A DNA stretch of 64,000 bases from Isoptericola halotolerans (lineage in GTDB: Bacteria; Actinomycetota; Actinomycetes; Actinomycetales; Cellulomonadaceae): NCBI RefSeq assembly GCF_013149785.1, contig NZ_JABEZU010000005.1, positions 248,001-312,000 of the forward strand. The letters are read 5' to 3'. The position numbers and the translations under genes are program-made. Below, piece by piece: positions 26,600 through 35,361 of this stretch; the stretch's first letter is position 1; every line of letters begins with the position of its first letter. The notes under the pieces were generated by a model. That model did no database searches, was not told the DNA's origin, and was given only the letters and a program-made list of their open reading frames with translations.

Positions 26600-27340
26600 G
26601 TGGCCACCGAGCAGATCGCGATCATCTCCGACGTCCACGGCAACCTCACCGCCCTCGAGACGGTCCTCGCCGACATCGCCTCCCGGGGGGTCGGACGCAT
26701 CGTCAACCTCGGTGACGACGTCGGCAAGGGCCCGCGCGGCAGCGCCGTCGTGGACCGCACCGAGCAGGTCTGCGAGGTCAACGTCCGCGGCAACTGGGAC
26801 GACTTCCTGCCGCAGATCCCCGACGACGGCGCCGCGGAGCTGGTCTGGTGGCGCGACGAGCTGCGCCCCGACCAGCGCGAGAGGATCCGGCGTCGTCCCC
26901 TGAGCCACGACCTGCAGCTCTCCGGGCGTCGCGTCCGGCTCTTCCACGCCTCGGCGGCCAGCGTCCACGTCCGGGTGCACGTCGACCACACCCGCGAGGA
27001 GTTCGCCGGCATGTTCGCCGCCACCGAGCTCACCGGGCCCGGTCCCGCACCGGACGTGGTCGGCTACGGCGACGTGCATGCCGCGTACCAGCGCACCCGC
27101 CGGGGGCGCACGCTGTTCAACGCGGGCAGCGTCGGCAACGCCCTCGACGAGCCGAGCGCGAGCTACGCGATCCTCGAGGGCGTCCCCGGGCCCGACCCCG
27201 CGCCGTTCGGGCTGCAGGTGGTCCGCCTGCCCTACGACATCGACGCCGAGCTCGCCGCCACGCGTGACGCCGGCATGCCCCAGTACTCCGCCTGGGAGCA
27301 GGAGCTGCGCACCGCCGTCTACCGCGCGTTGACACCGTGA
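26600..27340 (+). CDS. Calcineurin-like metallophosphoesterase
   Basis: A 246-residue protein with the YfcE/DR1281-type fold. ISDVHGNL near the N terminus, LGDDVGKGP, RGNWDDF (for GNHD), YGDVHAAY and FNAGSVG supply the two-metal site. The substrate is unknown. The GTG start follows a -10-like CAGCAT after six bases and has no ribosome site. The dgt gene follows after 33 bases. Confidence 0.85.
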   Translation: MATEQIAIISDVHGNLTALETVLADIASRGVGRIVNLGDDVGKGPRGSAVVDRTEQVCEVNVRGNWDDFLPQIPDDGAAELVWWRDELRPDQRERIRRRPLSHDLQLSGRRVRLFHASAASVHVRVHVDHTREEFAGMFAATELTGPGPAPDVVGYGDVHAAYQRTRRGRTLFNAGSVGNALDEPSASYAILEGVPGPDPAPFGLQVVRLPYDIDAELAATRDAGMPQYSAWEQELRTAVYRALTP

Positions 27341-27360
27341 GCCTCGTCGGTGACGCTGAG

Positions 27361-27366
27361 TAGGCT
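27361..27366 (+). promoter_or_regulatory. -10 hexamer of leaderless dgt
   Basis: TAGGCT lies seven bases before the GTG at 27374, with no Shine-Dalgarno sequence between. Confidence 0.5.
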
Positions 27367-27373
27367 GCTCCCC

Positions 27374-28708
27374 GTGCAGACCTTCTCGCAGGACGCGTTC
27401 GACCCGACCGTGGTCGGGAGCGGGCCGCGCCCCGCTCCTGGCGAGGAGGGCACGACCTCGTACACCGACGCCGACACAGAGCGCTGGGCGACCGAGCCGC
27501 CCAAGTCCAAGCACCGCACCCCCTTCGAGCGGGACCGCGCCCGGGTGGTGCACTCCTCGGGGCTGCGCCGCCTCGGCGCCAAGACCCAGGTGCTCACCCC
27601 CGGCAGCGACGACTTCGTGCGCACCCGGCTCACCCACTCCCTCGAGGTCGCCCAGGTGGGGCGCGAGATGGGGCGCGCACTGGGGTGCGACCCGGACCTC
27701 GTCGACACGGCCTGCCTCACGCACGACCTCGGCCACCCGCCGTTCGGGCACAACGGCGAACGGGCGCTCGCGGACCTCGCGGCGGACATCGGCGGCTTCG
27801 AGGGCAACGCCCAGACACTGCGGCTCCTCACCCGGCTCGAGCCGAAGATCATCGCCGACGACGGCGCCCCGCGCGGCCTGAACCTGACGCGCGCCTCGCT
27901 CGACGCGAGCGTGAAGTACCCGTGGCGGCTCGGCGAGGGGCCGGCGCGGCCGGACGGTCGCGCCACCCACAAGTTCGGCGTGTACCCCGACGACGCCCCG
28001 GTGTTCGCCTGGCTGCGTCAGGGGGCGCCGCGCGGTGGGGTGCGATGCATGGAGGCGCAGGTCATGGACCTCGCCGACGACATCAGCTACTCGGTGCACG
28101 ACGTCGAGGACGCGGTGGTCGGCGGGCGTGTCGACCTGCGCCTCCTCGACGACGAGGCCGAGCGCGCCCGCGTGGTCGAGCACGTGCGGTCCTGGTACGG
28201 CGACTGGCACGACCCCGAGGCGCTCGACGCCGCCCTGTGCCGGCTGCGGGACACCGGCTACCTGGTCACCGACTTCGACGGGTCACGGCGCGCGCTCGCC
28301 GCGCTCAAGGACGCCACGAGCCAGCTCATCGGTCGGTTCAGCGGAGCGGCCCAGCGGGCCACCCGCGAGCTGTACGGCGAGGGTCCGCTGACGCGGTACT
28401 CCGCACGGCTGGTGGTGCCGCCGGAGACCGCGGACGAGATCCTCGCCCTCAAGGGTGTCGCGGTCACCTACGTCATGGCGCCGCGGGAGTCCGAACCGGT
28501 CTACGGTGCGCAGCGCGCCATCGTCACCGAGCTGGTGGAGGTGCTCCTCGACCGGGCGCCGGTGGCGCTCGAACCGGCTTTCGCCGCGGACTGGGAGCAC
28601 GCCGCCGACGACGGCGCTCGGCTGCGTGTCGTCATCGACCAGGTCGCCTCCCTCACCGACGTCTCGGCGATGCAGCTCCACGCGCGGCTGCTGGGCCGGG
28701 ACGACTGA
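27374..28708 (+). CDS. dgt: Deoxyguanosinetriphosphate triphosphohydrolase-like protein
   Basis: A 444-residue HD-domain enzyme that removes triphosphate from dNTPs. The metal site is formed by RTRLTHSLEVAQVGRE, CLTHDLGHPPFGHNGE (HD pair) and MDLADDISYSVHD. GTG at 27374 is chosen from the -10 element just upstream; the next upstream in-frame codon would place the start before that element. The dgt-dnaG order is standard in actinobacteria, and dnaG has its own start signal 42 bases later. Confidence 0.93.
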   Translation: MQTFSQDAFDPTVVGSGPRPAPGEEGTTSYTDADTERWATEPPKSKHRTPFERDRARVVHSSGLRRLGAKTQVLTPGSDDFVRTRLTHSLEVAQVGREMGRALGCDPDLVDTACLTHDLGHPPFGHNGERALADLAADIGGFEGNAQTLRLLTRLEPKIIADDGAPRGLNLTRASLDASVKYPWRLGEGPARPDGRATHKFGVYPDDAPVFAWLRQGAPRGGVRCMEAQVMDLADDISYSVHDVEDAVVGGRVDLRLLDDEAERARVVEHVRSWYGDWHDPEALDAALCRLRDTGYLVTDFDGSRRALAALKDATSQLIGRFSGAAQRATRELYGEGPLTRYSARLVVPPETADEILALKGVAVTYVMAPRESEPVYGAQRAIVTELVEVLLDRAPVALEPAFAADWEHAADDGARLRVVIDQVASLTDVSAMQLHARLLGRDD

Positions 28709-28737
28709 GACGGCCACCCTGACCGGCCGCCCGGGCA

Positions 28738-28743
28738 TAGACT
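28738..28743 (+). promoter_or_regulatory. -10 hexamer of leaderless dnaG
   Basis: TAGACT lies seven bases before the dnaG GTG. No ribosome site is present. Confidence 0.5.
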
Positions 28744-28750
28744 CCCCTGC

Positions 28751-30709
28751 GTGGCAGGGCTGATCAAGCGCGAGGACGTGGAGGCGGTACGCGAGCGCGC
28801 GAGGATCGAGGAGATCGTCTCGGCGCACGTCACCCTCAAGTCCGCCGGCGTCGGATCCATGAAGGGCCTCTGCCCCTTCCACGACGAGCGCTCACCCTCG
28901 TTCCACGTGCGTCCCGGCGTCGGGCGGTGGCACTGCTTCGGCTGCGGCGAGGGCGGGGACGTCATCTCCTTCGTGCAGAAGATCGACGGCATGGGGTTCA
29001 CCGACGCCGTGGAGCACCTCGCCGACCGCGTCGGGGTGCAGCTGCGCTACGAGGACTCCCGCACCGGGGCCGCCGCCTCGCGGGGGCCCCGGGAAGAACC
29101 GGGACGCCGGCAGCGGCTGATCGAGGCGCACCGGGTCGCCGCGGAGTTCTACGCCGAGCAGCTCTTCGCGCCGAACGCGCAGGCCGCCCGTGCCTTCCTC
29201 GCCGAGCGCAGCTTCGGCCGGGACGACGCGGAGACGTTCGGCCTCGGGTTCGCGCCGACCGGGTGGGACGCCCTGATGCGCCACCTGCAGGGCCGCGGCT
29301 TCACCCAGCCCGAGCTCGTCGCCTCCGGGCTCGTGAGCCAGGGGCAGCGTGGCGTCTACGACCGTTTCCGCGGCCGGCTGGTCTGGCCGATCCGGGACGT
29401 GACGGGCGCCGTCATCGGGTTCGGCGCACGCAAGCTCTTCGACTCCGACCAGGGCCCCAAGTACCTCAACACCCCCGAGACCAGCCTGTACAAGAAGGCC
29501 CAGGTGCTCTACGGGATCGACCTCGCCAAGCGTGCGATCGCGCAGTCCAAGCGGGTGGTGATCGTCGAGGGGTACACCGACGTGATGGCCGCGCACCTGT
29601 CCGGCGTGGAGGTCGCCGTCGCCACGTGCGGCACGGCCTTCGGCGCCGACCACGCCAAGGTGGTGCGGCGGCTGCTGGGGGACACCACCGCCGGCGGCGG
29701 GCTGCAGCTCGCCTCCGGGGCCTCGCTCGGCGGCGAGATCATCTTCACGTTCGACGGTGACGCCGCGGGGCAGAAGGCCGCCATGCGGGCCTTCGGCGAG
29801 GACCAGAGGTTCCACGCCCAGACGTTCGTGGCGGTCGAGCCGAGCGGCATGGACCCGTGCGACCTGCGCATGGCGCGAGGTCCGGAAGCGGTCAAGGCGC
29901 TCGTGGACGGCCGGGTGCCGCTCTTCGAGTTCGTCATCCGCACCACCCTGGACGGCTTCGACCTGGAGACCGTCGAGGGGCGGGTCGGCGCGCTGCGCAC
30001 GGCTGCCCCGCTCGTGGCCGGCATCCGCGACCGCTCCATGCAGATGGGCTACAGCCGCTCGCTCGCGCGATGGATCGGCCTCGACCCGGAGGAGGTGCGC
30101 CGGGAGGTCGGACGCGCCTCCTCCCGGTCGGGCCCCGCCCGACGGGGCGACGAGCGTGACGTGCGCGGCCCGCGGGACGACGCTCCGGCGTCGGGCCCGG
30201 ACGGCGGGCCGGGAAGCCCCGTCCTCACCGCACCGGACCCGCGCGACCCCGTCGCCCGCATCGAACGGCTCGCGCTGGTCGTCACGCTGCAGTACCCGCA
30301 GCACGTCCCGGCGCTGTTCGACACCCTCGACGAGGACGCCTTCGCCACCCCCGCGTGGCGGGCGGTGCACGCCGCGGTCCGGGCGGCCGGGGGAGTGGCG
30401 AGCGGACGCGACGTCGCCGGCAGCCGCTGGGTGGAGGCCGTCGTCGACGAGGCGGGCGACGCCGTCGGCCCGCTGGTGACCGAGCTCGCGGTCGCGCCGG
30501 TGCCCGAGGACCGCGAGAACGTCATCGCGGCGTACGTGGCCGACGTCGTGCGCAAGGTGATGGACCTCGGCCTCACCCGCCGGATCGCGGACGCCAAGAG
30601 CCGGGTGCAGCGCCTCGACCCCGCCCGGGACGCCGACGCCTACGGTGCCGCGTTCGCGCAGCTCGTGGCCATCGAGAGGGAGCGTCGCGAGCTGCGCGAG
30701 AGCGTGTGA
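28751..30709 (+). CDS. dnaG: DNA primase
   Basis: A 652-residue primase that makes RNA primers for replication. The N-terminal CHC2 zinc ribbon is CPFH (41-44) with CFGC (62-65). The Toprim core contains VIVEGYTDVMAAH and IFTFDGDAAGQKAA. The last 150 residues form the helicase-binding domain that contacts DnaB. A linker rich in Arg, Asp, Gly and Pro (about 450-500) precedes it. The GTG start is probably leaderless. The length fits the actinobacterial family. Confidence 0.97.
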   Translation: MAGLIKREDVEAVRERARIEEIVSAHVTLKSAGVGSMKGLCPFHDERSPSFHVRPGVGRWHCFGCGEGGDVISFVQKIDGMGFTDAVEHLADRVGVQLRYEDSRTGAAASRGPREEPGRRQRLIEAHRVAAEFYAEQLFAPNAQAARAFLAERSFGRDDAETFGLGFAPTGWDALMRHLQGRGFTQPELVASGLVSQGQRGVYDRFRGRLVWPIRDVTGAVIGFGARKLFDSDQGPKYLNTPETSLYKKAQVLYGIDLAKRAIAQSKRVVIVEGYTDVMAAHLSGVEVAVATCGTAFGADHAKVVRRLLGDTTAGGGLQLASGASLGGEIIFTFDGDAAGQKAAMRAFGEDQRFHAQTFVAVEPSGMDPCDLRMARGPEAVKALVDGRVPLFEFVIRTTLDGFDLETVEGRVGALRTAAPLVAGIRDRSMQMGYSRSLARWIGLDPEEVRREVGRASSRSGPARRGDERDVRGPRDDAPASGPDGGPGSPVLTAPDPRDPVARIERLALVVTLQYPQHVPALFDTLDEDAFATPAWRAVHAAVRAAGGVASGRDVAGSRWVEAVVDEAGDAVGPLVTELAVAPVPEDRENVIAAYVADVVRKVMDLGLTRRIADAKSRVQRLDPARDADAYGAAFAQLVAIERERRELRESV

Positions 30710-30785
30710 TGCCGGTCCGGTCGCGGGCCCCGGCACTCGTGGGCACGATGGGCGCACCCGACATCGCTCGACAGAGGAGGCCCAG

Positions 30786-31361
30786 ATGTCTGCTGCCAAG
30801 CACGTGCCCACCTACACCGTGCCGTCGCTGACGCCCGAGGACGGCGCCAAGGTCGCCGAGATCCTGCAGGACCGGCTGAACTCGCTGACCGACCTGCACC
30901 TGACGCTCAAGCACGTCCACTGGAACGTGGTGGGCCCGCACTTCATCGCGGTGCACGAGATGCTCGACCCGCAGGTGGACGCGGTGCGGCTCATGGCCGA
31001 CGACGTCGCCGAGCGCATCGCGACGCTCGGGGCGGAGCCGCACGGCACCCCGGGAGCGCTCGTCGCGTCCCGGACCTGGGAGGACTACCACCTGGGTCGG
31101 GCCACGACGACCGAGCACCTCGGTGCGCTCGACGAGGTGTACAAGGGCGTCATCAGTGCTCACCGCGCCGCCGCGGACGCCACGGCCGAGCTCGACGACG
31201 TCACCAACGACCTGCTGATCGGCAACCTGCGCGAGCTGGAGCAGTTCCACTGGTTCGTGCGCGCCCACCTGGAGTCGGCGACCGGGCGGCTGTCCACCGC
31301 GGACGCGACCACCGAGCTCGGGGCGGCACGCGACGCGCGCGAGGCGGAGCAGCGCGGCTGA
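30786..31361 (+). CDS. dps: Dps family DNA-binding ferritin
   Basis: A 191-residue four-helix protein that stores iron and shields DNA in starvation or oxidative stress. The ferroxidase segment KHVHWNVVGPHFIAVHEMLD (about 42-61) has the expected His and Asp residues, and an acidic residue follows in ADDVAERI. GAGGAGG precedes the ATG at 30786. The C-terminal tail is charged and may bind DNA. It converges with the MFS gene with only seven bases between stops. Confidence 0.93.
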   Translation: MSAAKHVPTYTVPSLTPEDGAKVAEILQDRLNSLTDLHLTLKHVHWNVVGPHFIAVHEMLDPQVDAVRLMADDVAERIATLGAEPHGTPGALVASRTWEDYHLGRATTTEHLGALDEVYKGVISAHRAAADATAELDDVTNDLLIGNLRELEQFHWFVRAHLESATGRLSTADATTELGAARDAREAEQRG

Positions 31362-31368
31362 CCCTGCC

Positions 31369-32832
31369 TCACGCCGCGCGGGTCGGGGTGGCCTCGGCCG
31401 ACCCCGTCCCCGCGCGGCGTTCTCGTGCCTGGTCCCGGTCGGCGGGCATGAGCGTCGCCACCAGCAGGAGGACCGCCGCGCAGGCCGCGAGCACGATGAA
31501 CACGACGTGCATCGCCGACATCAGCCCCGGACCCTCGGGCACGCCGTCGGCTCCGACGGTCGTGCGGGAGTTGACGATCGCACCGCACACCGCGACACCG
31601 ACGGCGGAACCCAGCGACCGGGCGAACATGGTGGTGCCGGTCACGGCGCCTCGCTCCGTGAACGTCGCGGCCGACTGAGCGGCGATGAGAGTGGGGACCG
31701 CCGTCAGCCCCATACCGAGACCCACGAGGAAGCACACGCCCGCGACGGCGACGACGGCGCTGGAGGCGCCCAGCAGCAGGGCGAGGGCTGTCCCGGTGAG
31801 CACCAGGGTCGCACCGGTCATCGCGGTCAGCCGGAACCCGAGCCGCAGGTAGAGGCGGCCGGCGTTGGTCGCGGACAACGGCCAGCCCACCATCATCGCC
31901 GCCAGGGTGAAACCCGCCACGAGCGGACCGACCCCGAGCACGCCCTGGGCGTAGATCGGGATGTAGGTGGCCAGCCCCAGCACGATGACCCCCACCAGGA
32001 GGGAGGCTGCCGTGGGGACGGCGATCACCCGGCGTCGCAGGATGCCCAGGTCGATGATCGGGTGCCGGGCGCGGCGGGCGCGCACCACGAACCCCGCCAG
32101 GAGCGCGACGGCGGCGGCGAAGAGCACGAGGGAAGCGGGCGATCCCCAGGCCCAGGTGCTGCCACCCTCCAGCAGGCCCAGGAGCAGGGCGGTGCTGCCG
32201 CTCGCCAGCAGCCCGGCGCCCAGGTAGTCGATGGGTTCGCGCGCACCGTCGCGGGGCGACTCGTGGTAGCGGCGCAGCAGCATCCAGGCGGCGAGCGCGC
32301 ACAGCGGGACGTTGACGAAGAAGATCCAGCGCCAGCTGACGAACTCGGAGAAGACACCGCCCAGCGTGGGCCCGACGACGGAGGAGATCGCCCACACCGA
32401 CGCCAGGTAGCCCTGGGTCCTGGCCCGCTCCTCGAGCGTGTAGATGTCCGCCGCGATGGTCAGCGACGTCGGCATGACGGCGCCCGCACCGAGGCCCTGC
32501 AGCACCCGGCCGGCGATCAGGACGCCCATCGAGGGTGCCGCGCCGCACACCACCGAGCCGAGGAAGAACAGGGCCACGCCCCCCAGCATCATCCGCCGGC
32601 GGCCGAGCACGTCCGCCAGGCGCCCGGCCAGCGGGGTGCCGACGGCCTGCGCCAGGAGGTACGTGGAGAAGAGCCACGGGAGCTGTTCGAACCCGCCGAC
32701 CTCGCGTGCGATGGTGGCCGACGCCGTCGCGATGATCGTCGCGTCCAGGGCGACGAGCGCGGTGGACAGCATGAGCGCGAGCAGGACGGGTCCCCGTGCG
32801 GATCGCAGCCCGACCGACGTGATGGAGGTCAC
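31369..32832 (-). CDS. MFS drug exporter, DHA2 (14-helix) family
   Basis: A 487-residue transporter with fourteen predicted helices. The motif LAGRLADVLGRRRMML in the first cytosolic loop and GRVLQGLGAGAVMPTSLTIAADI (motif C region) are typical of proton-driven multidrug exporters such as EmrB/QacA. The start is GTG at 32832 with only a weak upstream purine run. No regulator gene is adjacent, and the substrate is unknown. Confidence 0.88.
   Translation of the reverse strand: MTSITSVGLRSARGPVLLALMLSTALVALDATIIATASATIAREVGGFEQLPWLFSTYLLAQAVGTPLAGRLADVLGRRRMMLGGVALFFLGSVVCGAAPSMGVLIAGRVLQGLGAGAVMPTSLTIAADIYTLEERARTQGYLASVWAISSVVGPTLGGVFSEFVSWRWIFFVNVPLCALAAWMLLRRYHESPRDGAREPIDYLGAGLLASGSTALLLGLLEGGSTWAWGSPASLVLFAAAVALLAGFVVRARRARHPIIDLGILRRRVIAVPTAASLLVGVIVLGLATYIPIYAQGVLGVGPLVAGFTLAAMMVGWPLSATNAGRLYLRLGFRLTAMTGATLVLTGTALALLLGASSAVVAVAGVCFLVGLGMGLTAVPTLIAAQSAATFTERGAVTGTTMFARSLGSAVGVAVCGAIVNSRTTVGADGVPEGPGLMSAMHVVFIVLAACAAVLLLVATLMPADRDQARERRAGTGSAEATPTRAA
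31371..31420 (+). terminator. Possible dps terminator inside the MFS 3' end
   Basis: A 12-bp stem (31371-31382 with 31409-31420) encloses a second stem (31384-31389 with 31401-31406). It starts ten bases after the dps stop and lies within the last codons of the convergent MFS gene. Confidence 0.4.
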
Positions 32833-32969
32833 GTCTCAGGTCAAGTCCCCGACCGGGCCCCGGTATTCCGGGGCAACTTCTCCCGCCTGCGCTGCGGGAC
32901 CGCCGCGGGGGTGGCGAGGAACGACTCAGCCCCCGACCTGTCGAGCAGGCCGAGGGCTGGTTCCGGGGG

Positions 32970-33042
<73 letters not shown>

Positions 33043-33096
33043 TCGTCGGGCCAGGCGTTCCAGCGGACCGCCGGGCCGGGAAAAACAATACCAGGT

Positions 33097-33609
33097 TCAC
33101 CCCGGTAGTCCGCACGCGCCCCGGAGCCTGGACTCCGTGGCGTTCACCACGGCCGCGACGGTCGGGTCCGCCAGGTCGACCCCGTCGCCGGCGACGGCCT
33201 GCGAGAAGAGCGAACCGTCCAGCCGGCGGCGCACCGCGAGGCGGACGCGACCGCCGGGGACGTCCACCGTCTCGGCCAGCACCACGGACCACAGGACGCG
33301 CTCGTGCAGCACGGCCGGCAGGTTGGTGGTCCGCGGGTCGTGCAGGCGCAGCCGCAGGTCGGGGGCGGCGTCCACCCAGACGATCGAGAGCACCGAGCGC
33401 TCGGGGTCGAATGCCGCACGGTCCACGTCGCACCAGGGGCGTCGCAGGGTGACGCGCGCGCCCTCGCCGGACACCACCGCGAGGCCCGCCGTGGTGGCGA
33501 CGGCGTGATCACCGTCCGCGAGCTCGGCGCCCGCCAGGAGCCGCTCGGCCCCCTGGGCGGCCACGGCACGGCGAACGGTGGGGGGGAGCTGGCGTCGGCG
33601 CGAGAACAT
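33097..33609 (-). CDS. Conserved hypothetical protein
   Basis: A 170-residue soluble protein that I do not recognise. It starts MFSRRRQLPPTVRRAVAAQG and contains a run of beta-rich sequence, VVSGEGARVTLRRPWCDVDR and VDAAPDLRLRLHDPRTTNLP. The C terminus resembles a helical segment ending ESRLRGACGLPG. No signal peptide or membrane helix is present. ATG at 33609 is chosen because TAGCGT (33617-33622) lies seven bases upstream, giving a leaderless start. Its 3' end is 55 bases from the tRNA-Asn gene. Confidence 0.7.
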   Translation of the reverse strand: MFSRRRQLPPTVRRAVAAQGAERLLAGAELADGDHAVATTAGLAVVSGEGARVTLRRPWCDVDRAAFDPERSVLSIVWVDAAPDLRLRLHDPRTTNLPAVLHERVLWSVVLAETVDVPGGRVRLAVRRRLDGSLFSQAVAGDGVDLADPTVAAVVNATESRLRGACGLPG

Positions 33610-33705
33610 GGGGGCCACGCTAGCGGCAGACGTCCGGCCCGAGCCCGGATGCGAGCATGGGCGACCGCTCGTAGCGTCATGAATCCCCGTAGATGGAGGT
33701 TCATG

Positions 33706-33879
33706 ATGGGATTCGCCGACAAGGCCAAGCACTCCGCGGAAGAAGCCGCCGGCAAGATCAAGGAAGCGACGGGCAAGGCCTCCGACGACGAGAAGCTCGA
33801 GGCCGAGGGACAGGCCGACCAGTCCAAGGCCAACCTGAAGAAGGCCGGTGACAACGTCAAGGACGCCTTCGGCAAGTAG
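33706..33879 (+). CDS. CsbD-like stress protein
   Basis: A 57-residue charged helical protein. MGFADKAKHSAEEAAGKIKE and ADQSKANLKKAGDNVKDAFG match the CsbD family, which is often induced by general stress and has no known biochemical role. GGAGG lies six bases before ATG 33706; another ATG directly before it (33703) is too close. It is divergent from the gene at 33097-33609, and a strong terminator follows. Confidence 0.9.
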   Translation: MGFADKAKHSAEEAAGKIKEATGKASDDEKLEAEGQADQSKANLKKAGDNVKDAFGK

Positions 33880-33894
33880 GCTCCGACGCTCTTC

Positions 33895-33929
33895 GAGGGC
33901 GGGTGCCGCCGTGTGCGGCGCCCGCCCTC
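33895..33929 (+). terminator. Terminator after csbD-like gene
   Basis: A 15-bp stem (33895-33909 with 33915-33929, one G-U pair) has a five-base loop, 16 bases after the stop. Confidence 0.7.
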
Positions 33930-33973
33930 TGTCGTGCCCCGAAGGGCCCGCGCCGCCGCACGACTCGCTGCGG

Positions 33974-34047
33974 TGCCCCGTGCGGGACTTGAACCCGCGA
34001 CCGATCGATTATGAGTCGACTGCTCTGACCAGCTGAGCTAACGGGGC
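33974..34047 (-). tRNA. tRNA with CAT anticodon, probably tRNA-Ile2 (lysidine) rather than elongator Met
   Basis: On the minus strand the acceptor stem GCCCCGT pairs with ACGGGGC, the anticodon loop is CTCATAA, and the discriminator is A. CCA is not encoded. The D arm, the anticodon stem (GTCGA with TCGAT) and the variable loop match the pattern of E. coli tRNA-Ile2, whose CAT is modified to lysidine. Elongator tRNA-Met cannot be excluded by eye. The initiator is excluded because its three G-C pairs at the anticodon stem base are missing. Confidence 0.85.
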
Positions 34048-34138
34048 GCGGCGCGAGCCTACCGGAACCGTCTTGTCGCGCCGGTGTGACGTACTGCCGT
34101 CAGGCGTCCGGATGCCGCAGGTCACGGCGTCGGCGTGG

Positions 34139-34144
34139 GAGAAT
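34139..34144 (+). promoter_or_regulatory. -10 hexamer of leaderless def
   Basis: GAGAAT lies seven bases before the ATG at 34152. Confidence 0.45.
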
Positions 34145-34151
34145 GTCGCCT

Positions 34152-34637
34152 ATGGCGATGCGAGAGATCCGGGTGGTGCCCGACCCTGTCCTGCGCACGG
34201 CGTGCGACGAGATCACGACGATCGACGACCGTGTCCGCGGGCTCGTGGACGACCTGCTCGAGACCGTCGACGCGGACGGGCGTGCCGGGCTCGCTGCCAA
34301 CCAGATCGGCGTCAACCTGAGGGCCTTCTCCTGGAACGTCGACGACGAGATCGGCTACGTGCTCAACCCGCGGCTCGTGGACGTCTCGGAGGAGATCCAG
34401 GATGGCGACGAGGGTTGCCTGTCCGTCCCTGGCCTCTACTACCCGACCACGCGCGCGTGGTACGCACGGGTCGAGGGGATCGACCTCGACGGCAACCCCG
34501 TGGTCGTGGAGGGCACCGAGCTCATGGCTCGCTGCCTGCAGCACGAGTGCGACCATCTGGACGGCAAGCTCTACCTCGACCGGCTCGAGCGCGGCATCCG
34601 CAAGAAGGCGATGAGGGAGCTGCGAGAGCGCCTCTGA
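34152..34637 (+). CDS. def: Peptide deformylase
   Basis: A 161-residue metalloenzyme that removes the formyl group from new proteins. The three PDF motifs are present: GRAGLAANQ (43-51), EGCLSVPG with metal ligand Cys89, and QHECDHLDG with His131, Glu132 and His135. The first motif has Ala where many family members have Gly. ATG at 34152 fits the family length and a leaderless start. The frame extends upstream without a usable signal. Confidence 0.94.
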   Translation: MAMREIRVVPDPVLRTACDEITTIDDRVRGLVDDLLETVDADGRAGLAANQIGVNLRAFSWNVDDEIGYVLNPRLVDVSEEIQDGDEGCLSVPGLYYPTTRAWYARVEGIDLDGNPVVVEGTELMARCLQHECDHLDGKLYLDRLERGIRKKAMRELRERL

Positions 34638-34795
34638 GGTGCCTCAAATGTCCGGGTCCCCCTCGCGGGTGCCGCCAGGGTCCGGCAAGATATGGGCAGA
34701 AGCAACACGACACGCCGTAGCGATGCGCTGACCAGCAGATTCTCGGGCACTGAGGACGTAGGGGAAGACGGACCTCGGAACCCAGGGAGGACAAG

Positions 34796-35296
34796 ATGGC
34801 TGGCGCAATCACCCACGGTGTGCTCTTCGTGCACTCAGCGCCGCGCGCGCTCTGCCCCCACCTCGAGTGGGCGGCAGGAAACGTGCTGGGCGGGGACGTC
34901 TCGCTCGACTGGTCACCCCAGCCTGCGGCCAGGGGTCTCTACCGCGCCGAGTACCCCTGGCAGGGCCCCCAGGGGACAGGTGCCCGGCTGGCGTCCGCCC
35001 TGCGCGGGTGGGACCACCTGCGCTACGAGGTCACCGAGGACGCCAGCCACGGCGCCGACGGTGCCCGCTGGTCGCACACGCCGGACCTGGGCCTCTTCCA
35101 CGCGATGACGGACGTGCACGGCAACGTCGTCGTCCCCGAGGACCGGGTGCGCAGCGCGATGGAGAACCACCAGGACCCCCACGCCCTGCGCGCGGCGATG
35201 GACCTGGTGCTCGGCAGCGCCTGGGACGACGAGCTCGAGGCCTTCCGGTACGCCGGTGCCGGAGCACCGGTGCGTTGGCTGCACCGGGTGGGCTGA
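34796..35296 (+). CDS. DUF3145 family protein
   Basis: A 166-residue protein of a family restricted to actinobacteria, function unknown. Key segments are MAGAITHGVLFVHSAPRALC, a central WDHLRYEVTEDAS, and DLGLFHAMTDVHGNVVVPED. It is soluble, without signal or membrane helix. GGGAGGA precedes the ATG. In Streptomyces and relatives DUF3145 genes are often found near fatty-acid synthesis genes, which also lie on this segment 5 kb away. It converges with the HTTM gene. Confidence 0.9.
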   Translation: MAGAITHGVLFVHSAPRALCPHLEWAAGNVLGGDVSLDWSPQPAARGLYRAEYPWQGPQGTGARLASALRGWDHLRYEVTEDASHGADGARWSHTPDLGLFHAMTDVHGNVVVPEDRVRSAMENHQDPHALRAAMDLVLGSAWDDELEAFRYAGAGAPVRWLHRVG

Positions 35297-35324
35297 GACG
35301 GCACCAGCGGTGACCTGCCGACCG

Positions 35325-35361
35325 CGCTGACGTGCCGCCCCTGTCGGGCGGCGCGTCAGCG
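35325..35361. terminator. Bidirectional terminator between DUF3145 and HTTM genes
   Basis: A 15-bp stem (35325-35339 with 35347-35361, one G-U pair) has a seven-base loop and overlaps the HTTM stop codon. Confidence 0.65.

Noticed and set aside
33974-34047. Initiator tRNA-fMet for the CAT tRNA
   Set aside because: The three consecutive G-C pairs at the base of the anticodon stem and the 1-72 mismatch of initiators are absent.
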